Source: Candidatus Thermoplasmatota archaeon
Lineage (GTDB): Archaea > Thermoplasmatota > SW-10-69-26 > JACQPN01 > JAIVGT01
Direction: 5' to 3'
Length of the DNA: 37,069 nt
Assembly (NCBI GenBank): GCA_035541015.1
Contig: DATLFM010000093.1
Location: 1-37,069 of the forward strand
The notes beneath the pieces were generated by a model, which was given only the letters and a program-made list of their open reading frames with translations, searched no databases and was not told the DNA's origin. The translations under genes and the position numbers were made by a program. Shown piece by piece: positions 8,013 to 15,648 of the stretch (position 1 is its first letter; each line of letters starts with the position of its first letter).

Positions 8013-8920
8013 GCGCCAACGCCTCCCAGGCGCTCGCCGGTGAGGGCAAGGAACGCGTCCTCGAGGTTTGGCGTGCGGACCTCGAGCGAGGCGAGGGTGG
8101 CCTTCGACGCAAGCGCCGACAGGACCTCCTCCAGGCGATGGTCGCCCGGGTCGATGGACAGGTGCGCGTTGTCCACCCGCACGCGCGCGCGGGGAAGCCA
8201 TCCGGCGACGCGATCGGCAAGGCCCGGCTCGGCCGGCAGTCGCACGGTCGTGGAGCCCGCGTGCGCGCGCACGATGGCGTCAGGCGCGTCAAGCGCGACG
8301 AGCTTGCCCCGGTGCACGATGCCCACGCGGTCGGAGAGCACCGCGGCCTCCTCCATGTAGTGGGTGGTGAGGAACACGGTCCGGCCGCCCGCGCGCAGCT
8401 TGCGGATGAGCTCCCACACCTGGCGACGCGCATGGGGATCGAGGCCCGTGGAGGGCTCGTCGAGGAAGACGAGCTCGGGGTCGTTCACGAGCGCGATCGC
8501 GACCCCCGTGCGCTGCTTCAATCCGCCCGAGAGCTCGAGGTAGAGCGTGTCCGCCTTCTCCGTGAGGCCCACGGAGGCGAGGAGTTCGTCCACGTCCGCG
8601 TTCGAGCCAAAGAGGTCGCGGAAGTAGCGGACGTTCTCGCGGACCGTGAGGCGGTCGAAGGTGTTGAAGTCCTGCGGCAGGACGCCGATCCGCTCGCGGA
8701 TGCGCGAGGCTTGGGTCTCCACGTCGTGGCCGAGCACGCGCACGCGGCCGCTCGTCTTTGCCCGCAGGCACTCGAGGATCTCCACGGTCGTGGTCTTGCC
8801 GGCGCCGTTGGGTCCAAGGAGCGCGAACACCTCGCCCTTCTCGACCGAGAAGGAGAGCCCGTCCACGGCGGAAAGCTCGCCGTAGCGCTTGACCAGCTGT
8901 TCCACCTCGACGACCGGCAT
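8009..8920 (-). CDS. ABC transporter ATP-binding protein
   Basis: About 303 residues. Walker A GPNGAGKTTT lies near residue 38, the Q-loop is in GVLPQDFNTFDRL, the signature is LSGGLKQR, Walker B is LVFLDEPSTGLDPHARR, and the H-switch is in LTTHYMEEA. A C-terminal extension of about 90 residues ends in a PNLEDAFLALTG motif, typical of DrrA/CcmA-like ATPases paired with ABC-2 permeases. The start ATG 8920 sits 26 nt downstream of a GCTATAAC TATA box, so the mRNA is probably leaderless. This is the promoter-proximal gene of the putative peptide cassette. It is divergent from the TraB-family gene. Confidence 0.95.
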   Translation of the reverse strand: MPVVEVEQLVKRYGELSAVDGLSFSVEKGEVFALLGPNGAGKTTTVEILECLRAKTSGRVRVLGHDVETQASRIRERIGVLPQDFNTFDRLTVRENVRYFRDLFGSNADVDELLASVGLTEKADTLYLELSGGLKQRTGVAIALVNDPELVFLDEPSTGLDPHARRQVWELIRKLRAGGRTVFLTTHYMEEAAVLSDRVGIVHRGKLVALDAPDAIVRAHAGSTTVRLPAEPGLADRVAGWLPRARVRVDNAHLSIDPGDHRLEEVLSALASKATLASLEVRTPNLEDAFLALTGERLGGVGA

Positions 8921-8942
8921 CCAAATCGCGATGCGCGCACGG

Positions 8943-8950
8943 GTTATAGC
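8943..8950 (-). promoter_or_regulatory. TATA box for the ABC/RiPP cassette
   Basis: GCTATAAC on the minus strand is centred 26 nt before ATG 8920, the spacing expected for a leaderless archaeal transcript. Confidence 0.65.
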
Positions 8951-8986
8951 CGCTTTGATGCGCGGCCGCCCGGCCCCTTCTCGCAA

Positions 8987-8995
8987 GGCTTAAGG
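8987..8995 (+). promoter_or_regulatory. TATA box for the TraB-family gene
   Basis: GGCTTAAGG is centred about 27 nt before ATG 9019, implying a leaderless mRNA. Confidence 0.5.
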
Positions 8996-9018
8996 AGGGT
9001 TCGCGGGGTGCGAGCGTC

Positions 9019-10191
9019 ATGATCGTCGACCGGGGCGACATCGTGCTCGTCGGAACGGCGCACGTGAGCCCCGAGAGCGTGGCGGAGGTGCGGCGCGAGA
9101 TCGCCGCGCGCCGACCGGCCGTCGTGTGCGTGGAGCTCGACGAGCACCGGGCGCGCGCGCTCTCCGACCCGAAATGGCGGGAGACCCCCCTGCTCGACGT
9201 GATCCGCGACGGCAAGGCGTTCGTGCTTTTGGCGCAGGCGTTCCTGGCGAGCTGGCAGCGGCGGCTGGGCGAGAGGTACGGCGTGAAGCCGGGCGCCGAG
9301 ATGCTGGCGGGCATGCAGGAGGCCGAGAAGGTCGGCGCGTCGGTCGAGCTCTCCGACCGCGACATCGGCGTCACGCTCAAGCGCGCGTGGGCCCGCATGG
9401 GATTCCGCGAGAAGCTGCGCCTGGCCTGGGAGTTCCTGAAAGCCCTCACGGGCGCCGACGCCGACGGCCGCGAGGTCGAGGTGGAGGAGCTTCTCAAGGA
9501 GGACGTGCTCTCCTCGATGATGGAGGAGTTCTCCCGCATGGCGCCCTCGATCTCGGAGGTCGTCATCCGCGAGCGCGACGCCTACCTGGCCGGGCGCATC
9601 CTGGAGGCGCGGGAGCGCGCGAAGGGCCGTCCCGTGCTCGCCGTGGTGGGCGCGGGCCACTTGAAGGGCATCCAGCGGCACCTCGACGCCCCCGAATCGA
9701 TCCCCGAGCGCGCCTCCCTGGAGACCGTGCCGGAGCGGTTTCCGTGGGGAAAGGCGATCGGCTACGGCCTTGCGATCGGGATCCTCGCGCTGTTTGCCTG
9801 GCTAGGCTACGGGGCGCTCACGGATCCCGTAAAGCTCGCGAAGCTGCAGGAGGCGCTTCTCATGTTCGTGCTCGTCACGGGATCCTTCTCGGCCCTTGGC
9901 GCGGCGGCGGCTCTTGCCCATCCGTACTCGATCCTGGCCGCGTTCTCGACCGCGTGGTTTGCCACGATCCACCCGGGCATCGCCACCGGCTGGATCTCCG
10001 GGTACGTCGAGCTCCAGAAGCGGAAGCCCACCGTCGCCGACTACGAGGGGCTCTCCACGCTCGCCGGGCTTGGGGATTTCTATCGGAACAAGATCACGCG
10101 CGTGCTCCTTGTCACCGCGCTCACAAACGTGGGCGCCATGGTGGGCTTCTGGCTGGGCGCCGCGGCGCTTCTGCCCATCGCCTTTGGCTAG
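9019..10191 (+). CDS. TraB/PrgY-like family membrane protein
   Basis: About 390 residues of the TraB/TIKI superfamily. Family landmarks are LVGTAHVSPES near residue 10, VCVELDEHRARAL near 40, IRERDAYLAGRI near 187, and VVGAGHLKGIQRHL near 213. These conserved His/Glu residues are proposed to form a metal-dependent protease site in the related TIKI proteins. The C-terminal 150 residues hold about four hydrophobic helices with a conserved-looking HPYSILAAFSTAWFATIHPG loop. The archaeal members are widespread, but their substrate is unknown to me. ATG 9019 directly follows the promoter spacing. It is read away from the RiPP cassette, and nothing links it functionally to that cassette beyond adjacency. 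Confidence 0.9.
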   Translation: MIVDRGDIVLVGTAHVSPESVAEVRREIAARRPAVVCVELDEHRARALSDPKWRETPLLDVIRDGKAFVLLAQAFLASWQRRLGERYGVKPGAEMLAGMQEAEKVGASVELSDRDIGVTLKRAWARMGFREKLRLAWEFLKALTGADADGREVEVEELLKEDVLSSMMEEFSRMAPSISEVVIRERDAYLAGRILEARERAKGRPVLAVVGAGHLKGIQRHLDAPESIPERASLETVPERFPWGKAIGYGLAIGILALFAWLGYGALTDPVKLAKLQEALLMFVLVTGSFSALGAAAALAHPYSILAAFSTAWFATIHPGIATGWISGYVELQKRKPTVADYEGLSTLAGLGDFYRNKITRVLLVTALTNVGAMVGFWLGAAALLPIAFG

Positions 10192-10248
10192 GGCGGCAAC
10201 CGGGAGAAACCGAAGCGTTCATCCCTGTTTTGCCGCCATCTCGACCCG

Positions 10249-11121
10249 TTGCCGGACCCTCCGACGCCCGTCCGTTCACCGCCGCCTGCCCGGCGGGAGA
10301 CGCCGCCTGCGCGCCCCTTGCCGCCTGTGGCCGGCACGCTGCGCAGCGGGCCTCCCCGCCCGTCGGCCCCTCGACCCGCGGCGCCGGCTCCCGCGCGGCC
10401 GCCGCCGGCTGCCTTTGCCTTCGACGATCTTCCGGAGCCGCGCATCTCCACGAGCCTCGAGGAGATCGTCCACCTCGTGGGCTCGGTCGCGATCCTGACG
10501 TGCATCTTCGGCTTTGCGATCGTCAACAACACGCCGCACCTCCTCACGAACGAGCCCTTGGGAGGAGGCCCCCGGGCGGGGCCCTTCGATTGGAACCGCT
10601 ACGTCGCGGTCCTGCCGCCCGTGCTCGTCATCGTCCTCACGGGTTTCGTGCTCCACGAGCTTGCCCACAAGGTCGTCGCGCAGCGATACTACCTGTGGGC
10701 CGAGTACCGCGCGCAGTGGGCCTGGCTTGGAATCGTGGGCGCCGTGAACGTCGCGCAACCGACGCCGCTTCCCTTCGCGCTGCCCGGCTTCGTGCAGATC
10801 GTGGGCGACGCCACGGTCGAGGACAACGGGCGCATCAGCGTCGTGGGCCCGGCCACCAACCTCGCCATCGCCTTCCTCGCGTTCCCGTTCCTCGTGGCCG
10901 AAGGAGGACGCGGCGTTGCGCTCGCCGGGGCGCCTCACGGCACGTTCCTCGAGCTCCTGGTGATGGTGAACGCCGGGCTTGCCGCCTTCAACCTCCTGCC
11001 GGTCTCGGTCCTCGACGGGGCGAAGATCCTCCGGTGGCGGGCGGGCCTGTGGCTCGTGCTGATGCTGCTTGCGTTGGCCCTTTTCCTCACGGTCGCGAAT
11101 CGGCTGTACGTGAACCTGTGA
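10249..11121 (+). CDS. Site-2 protease (M50) family membrane metalloprotease
   Basis: About 290 residues if started at TTG 10249. The first 60 or so residues are Pro/Ala/Arg-rich low complexity, so GTG 10327 is an alternative start. After helix VGSVAILTCIFGFAIV comes the zinc motif FVLHELAHKVVAQRYY (HExxH near residue 137). The distal M50 motif NLLPVSVLDGAKI near residue 250 supplies the third zinc ligand Asp. These features define an intramembrane zinc protease of the S2P/Rce1-like archaeal group with short loops and no PDZ domain. It follows the TraB-family gene by 57 nt and may share its transcript. Its 3' end overlaps that of the EamA transporter by 35 nt in convergent orientation. The substrate is unknown. 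Confidence 0.88.
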   Translation: MPDPPTPVRSPPPARRETPPARPLPPVAGTLRSGPPRPSAPRPAAPAPARPPPAAFAFDDLPEPRISTSLEEIVHLVGSVAILTCIFGFAIVNNTPHLLTNEPLGGGPRAGPFDWNRYVAVLPPVLVIVLTGFVLHELAHKVVAQRYYLWAEYRAQWAWLGIVGAVNVAQPTPLPFALPGFVQIVGDATVEDNGRISVVGPATNLAIAFLAFPFLVAEGGRGVALAGAPHGTFLELLVMVNAGLAAFNLLPVSVLDGAKILRWRAGLWLVLMLLALALFLTVANRLYVNL

Positions 11122-11965
11122 GCGAGGCAAGGCCGACGCCCGCCAGGACGAGGCCGGCGCCCAGCGCGGTGGCGGGGGAGAGACGTTCGAGTCCAAGCGC
11201 AAGCGAGATCGCAAGGGCCACCACGATCTCCGCCACGAGCATCACCGCGCTTGCCGCCGCGCCCACCGCCGGCATGCCGTGCGCCCACAACGCAAACGCG
11301 GCCGCCGTGCACAGGAACCCCACGTACCCCACGGCCGCCCACGCCGCAAGCCCCGCGGGCGCCGGAGCCCCGGAGGCGACGGCCACGGGAGCGAGGACCG
11401 CAAGCGCCCACGCGAAGACCGGCACGATCGTTTCGATGGCGCCCTCGCGCGCGAACAGGGGCTTTGCGCCCACGGCAAAGAACGCCCAGAAAAGACCCGA
11501 GGCAAGCGCCAGGGCGTCGCCGGCAAGCGTGCCGCCGTGCAGCGTCTCGAGGCGCCCGCCGGTCGCCACGAGTACCGCGCCGACGCCGGCGAGCGCGACG
11601 GCGGGCCCCAGCCGGCGGCCCAGCGCCTCGCCGTACATGGCGTAGGCGAGCGCCGCGATGGGAAAGACGCTGAGGTTGACGAACAGAGCCGTCTTGCCGG
11701 GCGTCGTGAGGGTCTGCGCGAGGAACTGGCTGAGGAAGCTTCCCGCCACGAGGAGGCCAAGAACGATCACGCGTCGGGAGGCGAACAGGCCCGGTCGCAT
11801 CCGCCCGACGGCCGCCGCCAAGGCGAGGAGCACGGCAAGCGCGAGCGCGAACCGCAGAGCGGCGAAGGCGAGCGGGTGCACGTGGGCAAGCCCGAGATCG
11901 ATGGCGGGGAAGGAGGTGCCCCACAGGAGGGCGGCAAGCAGGGTGGCGACGACGCCCGGGCGCAC
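11087..11965 (-). CDS. EamA/DMT-superfamily transporter
   Basis: About 292 residues with ten predicted hydrophobic helices in two EamA halves, each opening with the typical pattern. The first half begins with LLAALLWGTSFPAIDLGL and has LAFAALRFALA; the second begins with LAGDALALASGLFWAFFAVGAK. These drug/metabolite transporters export or import small molecules; specificity cannot be inferred here. The start is GTG 11965, only nine bases after the stop of the upstream lipoprotein gene, so the two are probably co-transcribed. The tail overlaps the convergent M50 gene. Confidence 0.93.
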   Translation of the reverse strand: MRPGVVATLLAALLWGTSFPAIDLGLAHVHPLAFAALRFALALAVLLALAAAVGRMRPGLFASRRVIVLGLLVAGSFLSQFLAQTLTTPGKTALFVNLSVFPIAALAYAMYGEALGRRLGPAVALAGVGAVLVATGGRLETLHGGTLAGDALALASGLFWAFFAVGAKPLFAREGAIETIVPVFAWALAVLAPVAVASGAPAPAGLAAWAAVGYVGFLCTAAAFALWAHGMPAVGAAASAVMLVAEIVVALAISLALGLERLSPATALGAGLVLAGVGLASLTGSRTADSRP

Positions 11966-11974
11966 GCGCCCGAA

Positions 11975-12730
11975 CTAGCGGTCAATCCATATCCAGTTGG
12001 CGGGCGGGTTCGAGGCTGCCATGCGCGGATCGTTGCCCACCCACGTGTTGCCAAGCGCGTACTCGTTGTGGAAGGTCGTCTCGATGCTGTACCAGCCGCG
12101 CTGGGAGGCGAACTTCGAGAGCGGGATCTCGATGCGCGCGAAGCTGCGGTCGCCGGGCACCTCGTGCGAGAACCCGTACACGTACGAATTCGACTGGCGG
12201 AGCTCGCCGCGGTACCGCACGTCCACGTTGAGCGTGCCCTTCGTGATGACGCGCGCGTTGGGGTCGCCGGCCGACTTCGTGAGCACGGCGTCCACGGTGG
12301 CGACCTTCGCCGGTCCGTAGGCGCATTGCTTGCTCTGGTCGCAGTAGGCCTGCAGGAAGATCGCGTTCACCCACTTGTCGATCTTGGCGACGTGCCGCTG
12401 CGTGGTGCCTTCGAAGGTCACCTCGACCTCGTAGTTGCCATTTCCCACGACGAACCGGCTGTAGGGCACGAAGACCGAGCCCTTGCCGTCCCGCACGTCG
12501 ATCGTGCCGCGGACGCCGCCGTGCGGGTAGACGACCTCGCCGTTGTAGCGCACCACGAAGTCGGCCCGGCCCTCGGCGGCGCCGAAGGTCCCCCCCGCGT
12601 TTGCGACAAGCACCGTAAGCCCGTTTGACACCATGGGCGCGCTTGCCACAAGCGCAAAAGGCGGCCCGCTGGACAAGCACCCCGCGAGGGGCGCCCCCAG
12701 CAAGATCAGGGCGAGCAGGGCCTCCCTCAT
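11975..12730 (-). CDS. Secreted lipoprotein, unknown function
   Basis: About 251 residues. The N-terminus MREALLALILLGAPLAGCLSS is a lipoprotein signal with lipobox LAGC. The mature part is beta-rich, with two apparent modules around VEVTFEGTTQRHVAKIDKWV and SIETTFHNEYALGNTWVGND and a Cys pair (YCDQSKQC), suggesting an Ig-like fold, but I do not recognise the family. ATG 12730 lies about 29 nt after a GTTAAATC TATA box, so the transcript is close to leaderless. An in-frame longer frame to 12784 lacks a signal and is less likely. It leads the EamA gene. Confidence 0.8.
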   Translation of the reverse strand: MREALLALILLGAPLAGCLSSGPPFALVASAPMVSNGLTVLVANAGGTFGAAEGRADFVVRYNGEVVYPHGGVRGTIDVRDGKGSVFVPYSRFVVGNGNYEVEVTFEGTTQRHVAKIDKWVNAIFLQAYCDQSKQCAYGPAKVATVDAVLTKSAGDPNARVITKGTLNVDVRYRGELRQSNSYVYGFSHEVPGDRSFARIEIPLSKFASQRGWYSIETTFHNEYALGNTWVGNDPRMAASNPPANWIWIDR

Positions 12731-12755
12731 CCGTATTCTCCACGGCCGTCCGGCC

Positions 12756-12763
12756 GATTTAAC
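12756..12763 (-). promoter_or_regulatory. TATA box for the lipoprotein gene
   Basis: GTTAAATC on the minus strand is centred about 29 nt upstream of ATG 12730. Confidence 0.5.
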
Positions 12764-12780
12764 GCTTGTTGGATCGGGAC

Positions 12781-14268
12781 TCACGAAGGCGGCGACCCCG
12801 ACTCGTCGTCGGGCGGGGCCCGCCCTTCCTTCTTCAGGCGCTTGAGGAGCTTGCGGCGCTGCTTCTCGAGTTCGGCCGCCTTCCGCGCCCGCTCCTTAAG
12901 AAGCTTGGCCTCGAGGGCGGCGCGTTCCTTCTCCAGCCTCGCGCGCTCCTTCGCCAAGGCCTTCTGCTCGCGCGCATCGATCTTTCGCCGCACCGCGGAC
13001 TCCTTTGCCGCGACCTTCGCGGCGGCGGCGCGCTCGCGGGCGAGTTCGCGCTCCTTCTGCCGGGCCACCTTCGCACGGGCCTTCTCGAGGAGCCGGCGCT
13101 CGTACTCCGCCTGGGCAAGGATGCGCTTTTGCTCGTTCGCCTGCGCGCGGAGGATGCGCCGCTCCTCGCGTTGCTTGGCCCGCATGGCGGCGAGGATGGC
13201 GCGGCGCTTGGCCCGCTGCTCGCGCCACACCTGCCAACGCGCGCGCCGGGTCTGGAGGAGCTCCGCGCGCCTGGCCTCGTAGGCCGCCGGCTCGGAAAGT
13301 CGCAGGGCCTCGAGCTCCAGCGTCTCGGCCTCCGTGAGGCCGCGCGGGGGCCGCCCCTCCTCCAGGCGCCGCCGCTGGGCGCGGTCGAAGCCGCGGTGGG
13401 CCGCGTGGCCCGCGAGGATGGCGCCCAAGAGCACGAGCGGCCACCAGTAGCCGGGGACGTAGAAGCCCTCGACCGAGACCACCGTGCTCGTGGGAAAGAC
13501 GAAGGAGGGATCGTTTGCGCTTGAGAGCTCGACCGAGATCGTGGCCGCCTCGCCGCCGAAGAACAGCTGGTCCTTGGGCGTCACGACCTGCAGCGGCACC
13601 TCGCGCGTCTCGCCGGGGAACAGCGTCACGCGCGGCACGATGGAGACGAGGTAGCCGGGCTTGCTCGCAAAGGCGCGCAGCGTGAAGGTGTCCGGGTAGG
13701 GGCCGGCGTTCGTGACGGTCACGGGGTACGTGACGATCTCGTAGGGGCCCACGCGCTGGGGCGTGGCGTGGATGAGCGCCAAGCCCTGGTAGTACGGCTC
13801 GAGCTGCACGAAGACGACGTCCTCGCTCTCGTACGTCGCAAAGACGTTGCCGCTGCTGGGGTCGATCGCCTGCGTGAGCGCGTGGACGCGCACGCTCACG
13901 TACGGGTTCTTGACCGTGGCGCCGGCGAGCACCGAGAGCGTCGCAAGCGCGGTCTCGCCCGGCTGCGTGTACACGGTTCCCGGGCCCGTCGTCGCCGCCC
14001 AGCCGTCCGTCTCCTCGCCTAGGATGCGCGCGGTGAGCGTCGTGGCGTGGCTCGGAAGCGTGTTGCCCGGCGTGACCTGCGTGAGGTCCTCGATGCGAAG
14101 CGTCACTTCGCTCTTCCCGAGGCGAGGCACCGTGATGGCCCCGAGCTCCGCGGAGAGGATGACCTGCACGAGCGGAGCCGACGCCGAGGGAAGCTGCGCG
14201 ACGGCCTCCGGAATCGCCACGGGGAGGAGCAGGGCCGCGAGCAGGACCGCCGCGCCCTTCGCGCGCAC
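12781..14268 (-). CDS. Surface protein with signal peptide, one TM helix and long charged cytoplasmic coiled coil
   Basis: About 495 residues. A signal peptide (to about residue 24) is followed by an extracytoplasmic region of some 240 residues. It contains a NEW3/CARDB-like segment, GPYEIVTYPVTVTNAGPYPDTFTLRAF, ending near LFPGETREVPLQVVTP. The motif GFYVPGYWWPLVLLGAILAGH forms a transmembrane helix near residue 275. The last 200 residues are dominated by Arg/Lys/Glu/Ala (many RR, KE and ER steps) and would form a long cytoplasmic helix or coiled coil. The gene starts at GTG 14268, 11 nt after the preceding gene, so it shares its operon. The VTNAGPYPDTFTL and GFYVPG segments are also seen in the upstream partner, so the two are related. 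Possibly it connects the envelope to a cytoplasmic structure; that is speculation. Confidence 0.82.
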   Translation of the reverse strand: MRAKGAAVLLAALLLPVAIPEAVAQLPSASAPLVQVILSAELGAITVPRLGKSEVTLRIEDLTQVTPGNTLPSHATTLTARILGEETDGWAATTGPGTVYTQPGETALATLSVLAGATVKNPYVSVRVHALTQAIDPSSGNVFATYESEDVVFVQLEPYYQGLALIHATPQRVGPYEIVTYPVTVTNAGPYPDTFTLRAFASKPGYLVSIVPRVTLFPGETREVPLQVVTPKDQLFFGGEAATISVELSSANDPSFVFPTSTVVSVEGFYVPGYWWPLVLLGAILAGHAAHRGFDRAQRRRLEEGRPPRGLTEAETLELEALRLSEPAAYEARRAELLQTRRARWQVWREQRAKRRAILAAMRAKQREERRILRAQANEQKRILAQAEYERRLLEKARAKVARQKERELARERAAAAKVAAKESAVRRKIDAREQKALAKERARLEKERAALEAKLLKERARKAAELEKQRRKLLKRLKKEGRAPPDDESGSPPS

Positions 14269-14279
14269 GGGATCGCCGC

Positions 14280-15230
14280 CTAGACGTCCCGGCGCCGGTG
14301 CTTCAAGGCCACCGCAAGCGCGCCCACGCCGCCGACGAGCAGCAGCGTATCGATGCCGGGCACGTAGAACCCGATCACCGTCGTGAGCGAGGAGATCGTG
14401 GCGCGGTCACCTGGCACCTTCGTGTCGAGCGCGTAGTTGCTCGTCATGCGCATGGTGACGGCGCCCACCTCGTTGAGGTAGCCGTTGCGCCAGGGCGTCT
14501 GGACGACCATGTTGGCCGTCTTCGTCGTCGCCTTGCCGCCCTGCTGGCGGGCCTCGAGGATGACCTCGGAGGGCGGGACGACCTGCCAGCCCTCGGGCTG
14601 CGAGAGCACGTCGAAGAAGATCTTCGTGTTGGCGTTGCCGTAGTTCGTGACCGTCATGGGGAAGACGACCTGCTGCTGCGGGCCGCTCTTCTGGATCGTG
14701 GTCGGCGTCGTGGCGTCGATGATGCTGAAGAAGTCGGCCTGCACGGTCGTCTCGGCCTCACCGGAGGAGGATCCAAGGCACCCGTTGCGGTCGGCGTTGG
14801 CCTTGACCTTGATGTTGCCGGGCGTAAAGGCCGGCGCGTCGGCCGTCGTCACCACGAACAGCTCGGCCTTCTCGGTCTTGGAGCCAGAATCCGTGCCGGC
14901 GTTCGTCGAAGGCGTCACGACCGGGAAAAGGTTCGACGGGCTGATCGTCACGATCGTCCAAGCCTGGTTCGTCTCGACGGTGAGACTGATCTTCGAGGCC
15001 GTGAAGCTCGCCGCGTTCTGGGTGTTGAACCAGGAGTACGTGACGTCGACCTCGAGGATCGCAAAGCCGGAAAGGGGTCGAATGGGCGCCTGGTGGGCCG
15101 TGATGCGGACGGCCGTCGTGGTGTCGCAGGTGGGCGCCAGACCCTGGGCCTGCGCGGACGGGGCAAAAGCCACCGTCACGACTGCAACGGCCAAGGCGGA
15201 AAGCACGATGCGTTTCATGGTGTTTGCCAT
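14280..15230 (-). CDS. Secreted surface protein with C-terminal VPG-TM-basic tail
   Basis: About 316 residues: signal peptide ending near PSAQA, a beta-rich ectodomain with two Cys (TCDTT and GCLGSS), and a NEW3/CARDB-like segment VVFPMTVTNYGNANTKIFFDV. It ends with GFYVPGIDTLLLVGGVGALAVAL then KHRRRDV. That terminal arrangement (short motif, helix, basic cluster) resembles sortase-type CTERM sorting signals of archaea, although it is not the classic PGF motif, and a simple membrane anchor is equally possible. ATG 15230 is chosen because a GAGGGA ribosome site lies upstream; MKR five codons in would be an alternative. It leads the operon with the coiled-coil protein. Confidence 0.82.
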   Translation of the reverse strand: MANTMKRIVLSALAVAVVTVAFAPSAQAQGLAPTCDTTTAVRITAHQAPIRPLSGFAILEVDVTYSWFNTQNAASFTASKISLTVETNQAWTIVTISPSNLFPVVTPSTNAGTDSGSKTEKAELFVVTTADAPAFTPGNIKVKANADRNGCLGSSSGEAETTVQADFFSIIDATTPTTIQKSGPQQQVVFPMTVTNYGNANTKIFFDVLSQPEGWQVVPPSEVILEARQQGGKATTKTANMVVQTPWRNGYLNEVGAVTMRMTSNYALDTKVPGDRATISSLTTVIGFYVPGIDTLLLVGGVGALAVALKHRRRDV

Positions 15231-15271
15231 CCGGGTTCCCTCGCTTTGGTATCGTCGTCGAAAGGCCCAAA

Positions 15272-15284
15272 CATTATTTATCGG
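15272..15284 (-). promoter_or_regulatory. TATA box for the surface-protein operon
   Basis: CCGATAAATAATG on the minus strand is AT-rich in a GC-rich background. It predicts a start near 15252 and a short leader with GAGGGA before ATG 15230. Confidence 0.65.
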
Positions 15285-15393
15285 TTCGTATTTTAATCAG
15301 TCCGGGGGCGTTGGGCCGCGCCCGGCGGCTGATGTCCGCCGTACACGAAGCAACCTGATAAACGTTGTGGATAGGTGGCTAGGGCCACGGCCG

Positions 15394-15552
15394 TCAATCG
15401 ATGACGGCCCCGCAGCACTTGCACGTTTTCCCGAACCAGACGGGCTCGATGGCAAGGGGAGGCGGGGCCTGGCACAGGTGCGTGAAAAGCCCCTGCCCCT
15501 GGATTTTCCCCTTGGCCATCGGGTTCCCCTTGACGACGTGCGTGTGGACCAT
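15394..15552 (-). CDS. Small Cys-containing protein, unknown
   Basis: 52 residues from ATG 15552, or 41 residues from ATG 15519, which has AAGGGG upstream. The C-terminus WFGKTCKCCGAVID carries a CxxC-like cluster, and an upstream THLC could complete a zinc-binding set. The frame starts 19 nt after the 3' end of tRNA-Val on the same strand and may be read from the same transcript. I do not recognise the family. The short length and single knuckle make it a moderate call. Confidence 0.45.
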   Translation of the reverse strand: MVHTHVVKGNPMAKGKIQGQGLFTHLCQAPPPLAIEPVWFGKTCKCCGAVID

Positions 15553-15571
15553 GTCGCTCGCCCGCTTGCAG

Positions 15572-15645
15572 TGGGTCCAACCGGATTCGAACCGGTGATC
15601 TGCGCTGTGTGAGAGCGCCGTCATAACCGACTAGACCATGGACCC
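15572..15645 (-). tRNA. tRNA-Val (anticodon CAC)
   Basis: The minus strand folds as a complete cloverleaf: acceptor GGGTCCA/TGGACCC, a D-arm with GTC/GAC, anticodon stem GCGCT/AGCGC with loop CTCACAC giving anticodon CAC, a five-base variable loop, and T-arm ACCGG-TTCGAAT-CCGGT. The discriminator base is A and CCA is not encoded. There is no intron. Confidence 0.95.
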
Positions 15646-15648
15646 GAC

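Noticed and set aside
4107-8360. A 1417-codon open frame on the plus strand across the RiPP cassette
   Set aside because: It is antisense to well-supported genes (radical SAM fusion, ABC permease, ABC ATPase), has no recognisable domain, and is rich in Arg/Gly/Asp as expected from reading the complementary strand of GC-rich codons.
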